This document shows, one piece after another, positions 23,133 through 36,689 of a stretch of DNA of 64,000 nt. Position numbers and translations under genes: made by a program. Source of the DNA: Gordonia sp. SL306 (lineage in GTDB: Bacteria > Actinomycetota > Actinomycetes > Mycobacteriales > Mycobacteriaceae); the NCBI RefSeq assembly GCF_026625785.1, contig NZ_CP113063.1, positions 62,001 through 126,000 on the forward strand. The letters run 5' to 3'. The number at the start of each line of letters is the position of its first letter. Within the stretch, counting starts at the first letter, position 1. The notes below the pieces were generated by a model that made no database searches, was not told the origin of the DNA, and saw nothing but the letters and a program-made list of their open reading frames with translations.

Positions 23133-24951
23133 CGTCGCTCCCCGGCGACTCCCCGTACATCCCGCCGATTCGATCCGCGTATTTCGTCGCAATCGGCTTA
23201 CGCCGCAACTTCATCGTCGGCGTCAATTCGTCACCACCCGGGTCCCAGGCGGCCGGCACCATGGTGAACCGCTTGACCTGTTCGACCCTCGACAGTTTGC
23301 CGTTCCCCTCCCGGATGGCGGCGGTGACCTCCTCGATCACCTCGCGCCGACGTGACAGCGTGGCGACGTCCGCATCCGGGATGTTCAGGTTCTTCGCTCG
23401 TGCCGCGGCCGCGTCGGGATCCAGGACGACGAGCGCGGCGATGTACGGCTTGCCGTCCCCGATCGCCACCACCTGTCCGATCAGTGACGACGCCGCCTTC
23501 ATCGCGTTCTCGATGTTCGTGGGCGACATGTTCTTGCCGGCCTCGTTGATGATCAGTTCCTTCTTGCGATCGACGATGGTCACGTTGCCCTGGTCGTCGA
23601 TGGTGGCGATGTCGCCGGTCGCGAGCCAGCCGTCCGCATCGATGGTGTCCGCGGTCTTCTCCGGTTCCTTGCGATAGCCGCGCATCACCACCGGACCACG
23701 GATGAGGAGCTCACCGTCAGCGGCGAGTTTCGTCTCCACACCGGCGACCGGCTTGCCGACGGTACCGATCTTGAGATTCTCCGCAGTGGTCATCGTGGAC
23801 ACCCCGGTGGTCTCCGACATCCCCCAGACCTCCAACACCGGAACACCGAGACCGAGGAAGAACTGCAGCACCTCGGGCGGAATCGCCGCCGCGCCGGAAC
23901 CGGCGAACGTGACCTGGTCCATCCCGATGGCGGCACGGATCTTGTGCAACACCAGCTTGTCGGCGAGCCCGTGCTGGACGCCACCGACCAATCCGTCGCC
24001 TCGTCCCTCGAGATGCGCCTTCGCGGAGGCGGCTCCGGCCCCGAGTGCCCAGGCCGCCAGGTTCTTCTTCACGGGGCTCGATTCCTCGGCCATCTTCGCC
24101 TCGATCCCCGCACGGATCTTCTGCCACACCCGCGGCACACCGAAGAAGAACGTTGGCCGCACCTCCGGTAGTGCAGCGGCGATCTCGCGCGGGTCCGGAA
24201 CGGTCGTCACCTGGATTCCGCGGACCATGTTCGCCGCATGCGAGGACACGCGGTCGGCGATGTGGGCAGCAGGCAGGTACGAGATGACCCGATCGTCGAA
24301 ACCCGCGTCGACGTGTTCCTCGAGGGCGGCGAGCTCGGCGATGATGTTGCGGTGGGTGATCTCCACGCCCTTCGGTGGGCCGGTGGTACCCGAGGTGTAG
24401 ATGAGGGTCGCCAGATCATCCGGTCGCACGGCGCGCCACGATGCCTCGAAATCGAAGTCATCCGGCGCCTCGGTCTGCTCCAGTTCGGCGAGCGTGATCG
24501 CGCCACTCGCGGCCCCGTCCACCACGATCGTCGTCGTGACCGCGGTGTCGGCGGCACGAACCGCCGGCAGGAAGACCTGCTCGGTGACCACCACGGCGTT
24601 CTCGGCATTGTCGAACAGGTACTCGATCTGATCCGGCGAACTCGTGTTGTAGATGGAGAACGGGATCGCCCCGAGGTGCAAGGCCGCGGTGTCGACCAAG
24701 TGGAACTCGGGCCGGTTGGTCAGCATGATGCCGACGGTGTCCCCACGTCGGACGCCGACTGCGGCGAGCCCGCGTGCGATCGCCTCGACGCGGGCGGCGT
24801 ACTGCGCCCAGGTGATCTCCTGGATTCCGCCGACGGTCCGGATCGCCACGCCGTCCGGGCGCATCGTCGTCGTCAGTTGAAAGGCCTCCGGGAGGGTGGC
24901 CACCGCGGTGCCGCTCTCGTGAGGAAATGTGATTCGCTCTGCGTCCGCCAT
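23116..24951 (-). CDS. Long-chain fatty acyl-CoA synthetase (FadD15-like)
   Basis: The 611-residue enzyme has the adenylate-forming signatures: ATP loop YTSGTTGPPKG, the FFFGVPRVWQKI segment of long-chain ligases, VWGMSETTGVST, GWLATGDIATIDDQGN, and the C-terminal lysine region IINEAGKNMSPTNIE. It activates long-chain fatty acids to acyl-CoA via an acyl-adenylate. The bubblegum-type layout is closest to mycobacterial FadD15. ATG 24951 is chosen with GAGGAC upstream; an extension to 24993 lacks support. It stands alone. Confidence 0.88.
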   Translation of the reverse strand: MADAERITFPHESGTAVATLPEAFQLTTTMRPDGVAIRTVGGIQEITWAQYAARVEAIARGLAAVGVRRGDTVGIMLTNRPEFHLVDTAALHLGAIPFSIYNTSSPDQIEYLFDNAENAVVVTEQVFLPAVRAADTAVTTTIVVDGAASGAITLAELEQTEAPDDFDFEASWRAVRPDDLATLIYTSGTTGPPKGVEITHRNIIAELAALEEHVDAGFDDRVISYLPAAHIADRVSSHAANMVRGIQVTTVPDPREIAAALPEVRPTFFFGVPRVWQKIRAGIEAKMAEESSPVKKNLAAWALGAGAASAKAHLEGRGDGLVGGVQHGLADKLVLHKIRAAIGMDQVTFAGSGAAAIPPEVLQFFLGLGVPVLEVWGMSETTGVSTMTTAENLKIGTVGKPVAGVETKLAADGELLIRGPVVMRGYRKEPEKTADTIDADGWLATGDIATIDDQGNVTIVDRKKELIINEAGKNMSPTNIENAMKAASSLIGQVVAIGDGKPYIAALVVLDPDAAAARAKNLNIPDADVATLSRRREVIEEVTAAIREGNGKLSRVEQVKRFTMVPAAWDPGGDELTPTMKLRRKPIATKYADRIGGMYGESPGSDVIDLR

Positions 24952-25093
24952 GACAGATGTCCTCGTTCCGCCCGACTGTGTGGTCGGCATCACAGTACCC
25001 AGTGATCACGCAGCCGGAAGAGAATCCACCACATTGGTAATGAGACAGTAAAACCCAGACGTCAGCGCCGCAGTTTCTGCCGTGGGCGCTCGA

Positions 25094-27016
25094 TCAGGCG
25101 CCGACCGGACGAACCTCCCACGAACCTCCGCCGGTCAGCTCGAGAACATTGGTGTGGTGCTGATCGGTGGTGCTGCGGTGGCTGACGGACACCAGGATCG
25201 TCTCGGGTAGTTCCGCCCGGATCAGCGAATACAGCGAGTACTCCAGACCTTCGTCGACGGCGGAGGTCGCCTCGTCCATGAACACCACTTCGGGGCGGGT
25301 CAGCAGGATGCGCGCGAATGCCACGCGCTGCTGCTCCCCCGGCGACAGCACCTTCGACCAGTCTTCCTCCTCGTCGAGGCGATCGACGAGGTGAGGGAGG
25401 AACACCCGCTCCAACGCGGCCCGGATCGCGTCGTCCCCCAAGTCGTCCGGCAGGGCCGGATAGGCGACCGCGGTGCGTAGATCTCCGAGCGGAATGTAGG
25501 GGATCTGCGACAGGAACAGCGTGCGGTCGCCCGGCGGGCGGGCGAACTCGCCGTCGGCGAACGGCCAGAGCCCGGCCAGTCCGCGCAGCAGGGTCGTCTT
25601 GCCCGAACCCGACCGGCCTTTCACGACGAGGGCGTCGCCCGGGTCGAGAGAGAGGCTGAGGTCGCGGACGAGTTCGTTGCCATCCGGAGTGGTGATGTCG
25701 ACATCGGTGAGTCGGACGGCACGGTCGCGGTCGGTGGTCGCGAGCACCGGCAACTCGCGTGACTCCTCGTTGGCGTCTTCGAGGCCGTTGAGCCGGATGA
25801 GTGCCGCACGGAAATCGGCGAACGAGTCGTAGGCCTCGCGGAAGAACGACAGCGAGTCGTGGACATTGCCGAATGCCGACGCCGTCTGATTCATGTCGCC
25901 GAGGGTGATCGTGCCTGCGAAGAACCGCGGCGCCTGGATCATGTAGGCGAACACCACCGACAACTGATTGACGACGAAGTTCCAGCCGGTGAACTTCAGG
26001 GTCCGGAAGACGATCTGCCAGAAGTTGCCGACCACGGCTCCGAATCGTTCGAGCAGACCGGCACGTTCGACGCCCTCACCGTGATAGAGGGCGACGTTCT
26101 CGGCGCCATCACGAACTCGGACGAGTGCATAACGGAAGTTCGCAGTCAGACGCTCTCGGAGGAAGTACAGGCGGATCAGCGGTCGCCCGATCCAGAACGC
26201 GATGACAGTGGTGATCAGGACGAACATATAGACGAACCAGACCATCGCGCGCGGCACTTCCGCGCCGAACACGGACATCGGACCAGACAGGTCCCACAAG
26301 ATCTTCGTGAACGACACGATGGTGATGATCGCCGGGATCACACCGTTCGTCGATGATCCGTTGTACCCGAAGACGAGCTGGCGACTCGACGTCGCGACCG
26401 TCGTGATGTCTGTCTCGATGCGCTGATCGGGGTTGTCGACCCCGGGCTGGATCGCCGAATCCGGCCCCTGCGGACGGGCCGCCTCGACGAACCTGTTCCG
26501 GTAGAAGGCCTTTCCACCAAGCCAGTCCGTGGTGTTGCGCGTTGTCATGTATTCGCGCAGCTTGATCTCGAAGGCGCTGCCCAGATACAGCTCGATAAGG
26601 GTTCGGACGATGTGGATCGCGGCGAGGACGCCGAAGATCCACATGGCCTTCCAGAAGGCCGACTTTCCGGCGTCCAGAGCATCTTGATTCCCCTGCGCAA
26701 GACCCTGGGCTGCGGTCTGGAGCGCCGTGAACATGTCGTTGCCCTGATACGAGAACAGGACAGTGAGTCTCACTCCGGCAACCGCCAGCAGCAGCAGAAC
26801 CCCGACCAGGCTCCACGCGAGCAGTCGCGTGTCGGAGTCGGTGAAGAAGCCACCGGCGGTCCGCCAGTACTGACGACCCCAGTTGCTGAACCGCGCCAAC
26901 AGATAGCCGACGACCAGCACCCCGACGAGAGCGATCACGAACACGATGCCGATCCACCGGAGCGAAGCCAATACCTCGCTGCCCCAGTCGATGCTGTCAG
27001 TCACCCTCTCCCCCAT
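25094..27016 (-). CDS. ABC transporter permease/ATPase, Rv1819c (BacA-related) family
   Basis: In this 640-residue half-transporter an N-terminal SbmA/BacA-like membrane domain (about 1-400, with SYQGNDMFTALQ and NIHDSLSFF-like NVHDSLSFFREAYDSF) is fused to an ATPase domain with Walker A GRSGSGKTTLLRGLAG, signature LSPGEQQRVAFARIL and Walker B VVFMDEATSAVD. As I remember it, the mycobacterial homologue Rv1819c imports vitamin B12 and hydrophilic peptides such as bleomycin. I prefer ATG 27016 because MGERVTDSIDW lines up with the start of Rv1819c; a GTG at 27067 is the longer alternative. Confidence 0.85.
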   Translation of the reverse strand: MGERVTDSIDWGSEVLASLRWIGIVFVIALVGVLVVGYLLARFSNWGRQYWRTAGGFFTDSDTRLLAWSLVGVLLLLAVAGVRLTVLFSYQGNDMFTALQTAAQGLAQGNQDALDAGKSAFWKAMWIFGVLAAIHIVRTLIELYLGSAFEIKLREYMTTRNTTDWLGGKAFYRNRFVEAARPQGPDSAIQPGVDNPDQRIETDITTVATSSRQLVFGYNGSSTNGVIPAIITIVSFTKILWDLSGPMSVFGAEVPRAMVWFVYMFVLITTVIAFWIGRPLIRLYFLRERLTANFRYALVRVRDGAENVALYHGEGVERAGLLERFGAVVGNFWQIVFRTLKFTGWNFVVNQLSVVFAYMIQAPRFFAGTITLGDMNQTASAFGNVHDSLSFFREAYDSFADFRAALIRLNGLEDANEESRELPVLATTDRDRAVRLTDVDITTPDGNELVRDLSLSLDPGDALVVKGRSGSGKTTLLRGLAGLWPFADGEFARPPGDRTLFLSQIPYIPLGDLRTAVAYPALPDDLGDDAIRAALERVFLPHLVDRLDEEEDWSKVLSPGEQQRVAFARILLTRPEVVFMDEATSAVDEGLEYSLYSLIRAELPETILVSVSHRSTTDQHHTNVLELTGGGSWEVRPVGA

Positions 27017-27122
27017 CCATCCGAAGGTCACGTGTGGATCCTGCCCGGAAACCGGCCAGGGGTTCACAGAGATCGCCGCAGTCTAACCCGCGCCTTCGCT
27101 TACCACCCGTTAAGGCCGATGG

Positions 27123-27665
27123 TCAGGGAACAGGGCGCAGTACGACTCCCGACGAAAGCGCCGATTCGGACACCGTCTCCTGGAGGACGTCGCCGATGCG
27201 GACCACATATCCGTCGCGCCCCGACGCGACGTCACCGGCACGGAACGGCATCTCGCATTGATTGTCATCCCCGCTCTCGCGCTGACCGAGTGTGGTCGTC
27301 GACAATTCATCGCCGGTCTCGTCGTAGATCTGGACGGGCGCACCTGGAGCGATCCGCAGCGTCTGACCCTGGGCCGTCGGACAGACCACCACACCGCGGG
27401 CCGTGAACGATGTTCGATTCACCGTGCCCACGAGCAGTGCCGCCACGGCGACCGCGGCCAGCGCCATGGCGGCGAGTGAACTGATGATGATGATCGGCGA
27501 TCGTGTGCTGCGCTGCCAGGTGCGCTGCGGCAGCATCGGTCCCGACCGCAGCCAGAACTGAGGAGGTTCGGCGGGTCCGGTGTGGGGACCAACCGGGCGG
27601 CCGGCGCCGGGGTGTTCCTGCGCCTGCGGCGCCACGTCGCGTCGAGGAGGCTGGGCGGAGGTCAT
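27123..27665 (-). CDS. Hypothetical single-pass membrane protein
   Basis: The 180-residue protein has a Pro/Gln-rich cytoplasmic N-terminus, one membrane segment (about 58-80: IIIISSLAAMALAAVAVAAL) and a small extracytoplasmic domain with two cysteines (VVVCPTAQG and DDNQCEMPF) that could form a disulfide. No family is recognised. ATG 27665 is preceded by GAGG on the minus strand. Confidence 0.65.
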   Translation of the reverse strand: MTSAQPPRRDVAPQAQEHPGAGRPVGPHTGPAEPPQFWLRSGPMLPQRTWQRSTRSPIIIISSLAAMALAAVAVAALLVGTVNRTSFTARGVVVCPTAQGQTLRIAPGAPVQIYDETGDELSTTTLGQRESGDDNQCEMPFRAGDVASGRDGYVVRIGDVLQETVSESALSSGVVLRPVP

Positions 27666-27692
27666 GGCATCAGTCTGCCAGCACGTGGGTGT

Positions 27693-27743
27693 GGTCTCGA
27701 TACGCCGACTCGCCTGGCAGCTCGTCGGCTGCTCGACCAGCGC
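27693..27743. repeat. Dispersed intergenic palindromic repeat, copy C
   Basis: It begins GGTCTCGATACGCCG and ends CGGCTGCTCGACCAGCGC, a diverged copy of the element at 8486, located upstream of the hypothetical membrane protein gene and behind tesB. Confidence 0.65.
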
Positions 27744-27807
27744 TGGGCACCCAACTCCTTGACCGGCGGTCGGGACGCGCACCCTCGACCAGCGATTGGG
27801 CCTGGGC

Positions 27808-28683
27808 TCAGTTCTTCGGCGGGAAGTACTTGATCAGAGCCTCTTGGACGACCGAGGTCGCCAGGGTGCCGTCACGCTTCCAGAACCGCCCTGATCCCAT
27901 GCCGCGACTTCCGGTCGCGACGGGCGACCGAGTGGCGTACAGCAACCAATCGTCGAAGCGGAATTCGCGGTGGAACCACATCGAATGGTTGACGGTGGCG
28001 GCGAAGAGTCGGTCGATCCCCCACGAGAGACCGTGTGTGGTGATGATCGAGTCGAGCACCGTGGTGTCCGACGCGTAGCACATCGCGGCGACGTGCATGA
28101 TCGGATCGTCGGGCAGCGCACCGTCGGTCTTCATCCACACCCGGTTGTCGGTGAGGGTGGCGCCGGCGTCGCGCATCTTCCAGGTCGGATCGTTGGCGAA
28201 CCGGATGTCGATGGGGTGCAACGCATTGACGAACGTGGCGATGCGATCCTCGTAGCCCTTGAAATGCTCGCCGAGCGGCGGCAGGTCCTCCGGGTAGGGC
28301 ACCTGCGGGATCTCCACCGCGTGCTCGAGGCCTGCCGTGTTGTCCTGGAAGGCGACCAGCATGGTGAACACCTCGGAGCCGTCCTGCATCGCGGTCACCT
28401 GCCGGTTCGCGAACGACTTTCCGTCGCGAAAACGTGCGACGTGGTACTCCATTGGCTTGCTGACATCGCCACCCCTGATGAAGTGGGCATGCAGCGCGTG
28501 GATCGGCGGGTTCCCCCGGGTGATGGTGCGTCCCGCCGACACCACTCCCTGCGCCAGCAGCTGCCCACCGAACGTGCGCGCCGTCTTCTGCTCCGGGTGC
28601 TGGCCGATGAACAGGTCGTCGTCGCGTCGCTCGACGTCGAGCAACGCGAGCAGTTTGCCGAGATCCTCGGATTGGTCGGTCAT
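27808..28683 (-). CDS. tesB: Acyl-CoA thioesterase II
   Basis: A 291-residue double-hotdog thioesterase: TFGGQLLAQGVVSAG and LHAHFIRGGD in the first domain, and catalytic-type residues D in MCYASDTTVLDS, T/N in ATVNHSMWFHREF and Q in SVVQEALIKYF in the second. It hydrolyses acyl-CoAs to free acids and CoA. It lies next to pyruvate kinase, as tesB1 (Rv1618) does next to pykA in mycobacteria. ATG 28683. Confidence 0.92.
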   Translation of the reverse strand: MTDQSEDLGKLLALLDVERRDDDLFIGQHPEQKTARTFGGQLLAQGVVSAGRTITRGNPPIHALHAHFIRGGDVSKPMEYHVARFRDGKSFANRQVTAMQDGSEVFTMLVAFQDNTAGLEHAVEIPQVPYPEDLPPLGEHFKGYEDRIATFVNALHPIDIRFANDPTWKMRDAGATLTDNRVWMKTDGALPDDPIMHVAAMCYASDTTVLDSIITTHGLSWGIDRLFAATVNHSMWFHREFRFDDWLLYATRSPVATGSRGMGSGRFWKRDGTLATSVVQEALIKYFPPKN

Positions 28684-28713
28684 GAGAGCACACCCTATTC
28701 CCTCGGGGAGGGT

Positions 28714-28762
28714 GGTCTCGATACGACTCCTCGCTGCGCTCGTCGTCTACTCGACCGACGGG
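28714..28762. repeat. Dispersed intergenic palindromic repeat, copy D
   Basis: GGTCTCGATACG at the left end and GTCTACTCGACC at the right end bracket CTCGCTGCGCTCGTC, which is itself self-complementary. It lies in the 108-base gap between pyk and tesB and may form a hairpin in a joint transcript. Confidence 0.7.
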
Positions 28763-28791
28763 AAGATGCGACTCCAACGACAGGGACCGGG

Positions 28792-30225
28792 TCAGTGGTC
28801 CTGCTCGCCGATTCGGTGGACGTGAATCATGTTGGTGGAGCCCACTGTTCCGGGCGGAGCACCCGCGACGATCACCACCACGTCGCCTTCCTTGAGCCGC
28901 CCGATACGCAGGAGTTGCAGGTCGACCTGATCGATCATGTGATCGGTGGTGTCGACGTGATCGACGATGAACGTCTCGGTGCCCCAGCTCAGCGCCAGCT
29001 GGCTGCGCACCTCCTGGGTCGGTGTGAAGGCCAGCAGCGGAAGCCGCGAGTGCAAACGCGCGAGCCGGCGGACCGTGTCGCCCGACTGTGTGAACGCCAC
29101 GAGCGCCTTCACCTCCAGTCGCTCACCGATGTCGCGAGCGGCGTAAGAGATGATGCCGCGCTTGGTACGCGGCACGTGTGACAGCGGCGGGACGTCGCGG
29201 GAACCACCCTCGACCGCACGCGCGATCTTGTCCATCGTCAGCACCGAATCGATCGGCCACTTGCCCACCGAGGTCTCACCGGACAGCATCACCGCGTCGG
29301 CACCATCGAGGACCGCGTTGGCGACGTCGGAGGCCTCGGCGCGGGTGGGTCGCGAGTTCTCGATCATCGAGTCCAGCATCTGGGTTGCGACGATGACCGG
29401 TTTGGCGTTCTCCCGGGCCATCTGGATCGCCCGCTTCTGGACCAGCGGAACCTCTTCGAGCGGCAACTCGACGCCGAGGTCACCGCGGGCGACCATGATG
29501 GCGTCGAACGCGAGCACGATGGCCTCGAGGTTGTCGATGGCCTCGGGCTTCTCCAGCTTCGCGATCACCGGCACGCGCCGCCCCACACGATCCATGACCT
29601 CGTGGACCAGCTCGATGTCGGCCGGACTACGGACAAAGGACAGGGCGATCATGTCGACACCCAGTTCCAATGCGAACTCCAGGTCGGCGATGTCCTTCTC
29701 GGACATCGCGGGCACCGACACGTTCACGCCCGGCAGTGACAGGCCCTTGTTGTTGCTGACCGGTCCGCCCTCGGTCACCGTGCACACCACGTCGTTGCCG
29801 TCGACGGCTGTCGCGACCAGGCCGACCTTGCCGTCGTCGACGAGCAGCCGGTCACCGGGTTTGGCGTCGGCGGCCAGGTGCTTGTAGGTGGTCGACACGC
29901 GATCGTGGGTGCCGACGATGTCGTCGACGGTGACCCGCACTTCTTCACCCGTCGCCCACAGCACCTCGCCGTTCGGCGCGCCGGTGTCCTCGAACTTTCC
30001 CAGGCGGATCTTCGGGCCCTGCAGGTCGGCGAGGATGCCGACGGCCTTCTCAGTGGCATCACTCGCCTTTCGCACCCTGGCGTACACCTCGCGGTGCACG
30101 TCATGGGTGCCGTGGCTCATGTTCATCCGGGCCACATCCATCCCGGCCTCGACGAGCTCTTTGAGCTTCTCGTCGCTGCTGGTCGCCGGGCCGAGGGTGC
30201 AGACAATCTTTGTTCGCCGTGTCAC
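28792..30225 (-). CDS. pyk: Pyruvate kinase
   Basis: The 477-residue glycolytic enzyme converts phosphoenolpyruvate and ADP to pyruvate and ATP. Key motifs are the N-terminal TKIVCTLGPATSS, RMNMSHG, the catalytic-lysine region PVIAKLEKPEAI, metal-binding MVARGDLGVELPLEEV and ADAVMLSGETSVGKWP, and the regulatory C domain. I favour GTG 30225 as start because AAGG lies eight bases upstream and VTRRTKIVCTLGP matches mycobacterial PykA; a GTG nine bases earlier (30234) is possible. The allosteric effector cannot be read from sequence. Confidence 0.93.
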   Translation of the reverse strand: MTRRTKIVCTLGPATSSDEKLKELVEAGMDVARMNMSHGTHDVHREVYARVRKASDATEKAVGILADLQGPKIRLGKFEDTGAPNGEVLWATGEEVRVTVDDIVGTHDRVSTTYKHLAADAKPGDRLLVDDGKVGLVATAVDGNDVVCTVTEGGPVSNNKGLSLPGVNVSVPAMSEKDIADLEFALELGVDMIALSFVRSPADIELVHEVMDRVGRRVPVIAKLEKPEAIDNLEAIVLAFDAIMVARGDLGVELPLEEVPLVQKRAIQMARENAKPVIVATQMLDSMIENSRPTRAEASDVANAVLDGADAVMLSGETSVGKWPIDSVLTMDKIARAVEGGSRDVPPLSHVPRTKRGIISYAARDIGERLEVKALVAFTQSGDTVRRLARLHSRLPLLAFTPTQEVRSQLALSWGTETFIVDHVDTTDHMIDQVDLQLLRIGRLKEGDVVVIVAGAPPGTVGSTNMIHVHRIGEQDH

Positions 30226-30300
30226 TGTGTTCACCTTAGTCCCGTTGGATCGCCATCTCTATCCCGGCGCGGATTGGTCACCTGCCGGACAACCGCAGTT

Positions 30301-30390
30301 CGAGCAGGTCAGCGCGGCGACCGAGGTGGTCGCGAACACAATGAAACCAACGCTGCCCGCGCGAGTTGCGGGTCGTTGCCGACCTGCTCG
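30301..30390. promoter_or_regulatory. Long-range inverted repeat between gltD and pyk
   Basis: CGAGCAGGTC (30301-30310) and GACCTGCTCG (30381-30390) are perfectly inverted, separated by 70 bases that contain further GC-rich short stems. It lies in the 174-base gap after gltD and could be a terminator for gltBD or a structured pyk leader. No T tract is present. Confidence 0.35.
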
Positions 30391-30399
30391 GTGGTCCCG

Positions 30400-31897
30400 T
30401 CACCGCACCGACAGCGGGAGGGTCGCCGGCCGCACCGGCGACGGCAGGTCGGACTCGCCCATCAAGAGCTCGTCGACCGCATGCGCGGTCGATCGCCCCT
30501 CGGCAATCGCCCAGACCACGAGGGAGGCGCCGCGGTGGGCGTCTCCGCACACGAAGACACCGGGCGCGTCGGTCTGCCAGTCACTGCCGCACGACAGCGC
30601 ACCGCGGCCGTTGGGCTCGAGTTCGAGATCGGCCAGCAGCGGGCCTCGCGTGACGCCGGCGAACCCGATGGCGAACAGGGCCATCTCGCACGGGATCTCG
30701 AACTCGTCGCCGACCGGGGTGACCACCCGTCGCCCGTCCGGCTCGCGGACCACCTCGACTTCGGCGAGCACCAGCGTCGTCACGTTTCCGTCCTCGTCGC
30801 CGACGAACCGCTGGACGGCGACCTGATACTTCCGCTCGCCGCCCTCGGCGTGTGCCGATGATGTCCGCATGACCAACGGCCATGTGGGCCATGGTGACCG
30901 GCTCTCGTCGCGGTCGCTGGGCAGTTCGGGGTTGTAGTCGAGCTGCACCACCGATGCCGCCCCCTGGCGATGGGCGGTGCCGAGGCAGTCGGCACCGGTG
31001 TCGCCACCGCCGATGATGACGACATGCTTGCCCGCAGCAGAGATCGGCGACGGACCGTCGCCCTCGCATTCGCGATTGGCGGGTACGAGATGTTCCATCG
31101 CGAGATGCACGCCGCTCAGCTCACGACCCGGCACCGGGTTGTCGCGGGCCTCCATCGCGCCGATCGCCAGCACGACGGCATCATGACGCGAGCGCAGCTC
31201 ATCCACCGACATGTCGGTACCGACATCGCAGCTGGTGACGAACTCGGTTCCCTCGGCGCGCATCTGGGCGATCCGCCGATCGATGTCGGACTTCTGCAGC
31301 TTGTACTCGGGGATGCCGTAGCGCAGCAGCCCGCCGAGCCGATCATCGCGCTCGTAAACGGTCACCTCGTGACCGGCTCGCGTGAGTTGCTGTGCGGCAG
31401 CAAGTCCCGCGGGTCCCGAGCCCACGACCCCCACCGACTTTCCCGATCGCGCGGCGGGCGGCTCGGGTCCGATGATGCCCTCCGCCCACGATTCGTAGGC
31501 GATGGTCTTCTCGACACGTTTGATGGTGACGCTGCCACCGGTGGTGGCCTCCGAGATCGACAACACGCAGGCCGCCTCGCAGGGCGCCGGGCACACCATC
31601 CCGGTGAACTCGGGAAAGTTGTTTGTGGCGTGCAGCCGACTACTCGCCGCGTCCCATCGTCCGCGGCGGACCAGGTCGTTCCATTCCGGGATCAGATTTC
31701 CCAGCGGACATCCCGCGGTTCCGGAATGGCAGAACGGGATGCCGCAGTCCATGCAGCGGGTGGCCTGTTCGGACACCTCGGCCATCTCCTGCAACGGGTT
31801 CTCGCCGTGGTGGTAGACGTCGTGCCAGTCCTTTACCCGCTCGGCGATCGGACGGTACTTCGATTCTCTCTTGGGGATCTCCAGGAACCCGCGCGGA

Positions 31898-31905
<8 letters not shown>
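30400..31905 (-). CDS. gltD: Glutamate synthase (NADPH) small subunit
   Basis: The 501-residue protein has an N-terminal iron-sulfur region ([20 protein letters not shown] and [12 protein letters not shown]), an FAD-binding [16 protein letters not shown] and an NADPH-binding [15 protein letters not shown]. It transfers electrons from NADPH to the large subunit. I start it at GTG 31905 ([14 protein letters not shown]) because GGAGGCGGCAC lies directly upstream; the start overlaps the gltB stop by eight bases, so translation is coupled. The frame is open back to 31989 without support. Confidence 0.93.
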
Positions 31906-36469
<4,564 letters not shown>

Positions 36470-36586
36470 CTCGAACCTCCACTCGACTCGGTGACGAATC
36501 GCAATGCTCGATGTCCTCAGGGACAGCGCTGGCCCGTGGAGCAGTTATATCCGGTGACCGAGTTCGGTGGGCTGATCCCGATCATC

Positions 36587-36602
36587 GTGAAGCTTCACTC
36601 TA
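36587..36602 (-). promoter_or_regulatory. Probable gltB promoter with palindromic operator
   Basis: On the minus strand a TAGAGT -10 box (36602-36597) runs straight into the perfect 12-bp palindrome GTGAAGCTTCAC (36587-36598), placed where transcription should begin, leaving a leader of roughly 120 bases before gltB. A nitrogen or 2-oxoglutarate-responsive repressor would be a natural guess, but the regulator is unknown. Confidence 0.45.
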
Positions 36603-36689
36603 TCGGACCGAATCCGAGGGTGCCGCGTACTCGGCTGTGATCAGCACCGGAACCGGCGTGATCCGCGTGACGGGAGCGTCGATGCCCGG

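Noticed and set aside
30226..30399. A small protein in the gltD-pyk gap
   Set aside because: Short frames exist on both strands, but none has a start with ribosome site; the inverted repeat explains the structure better.
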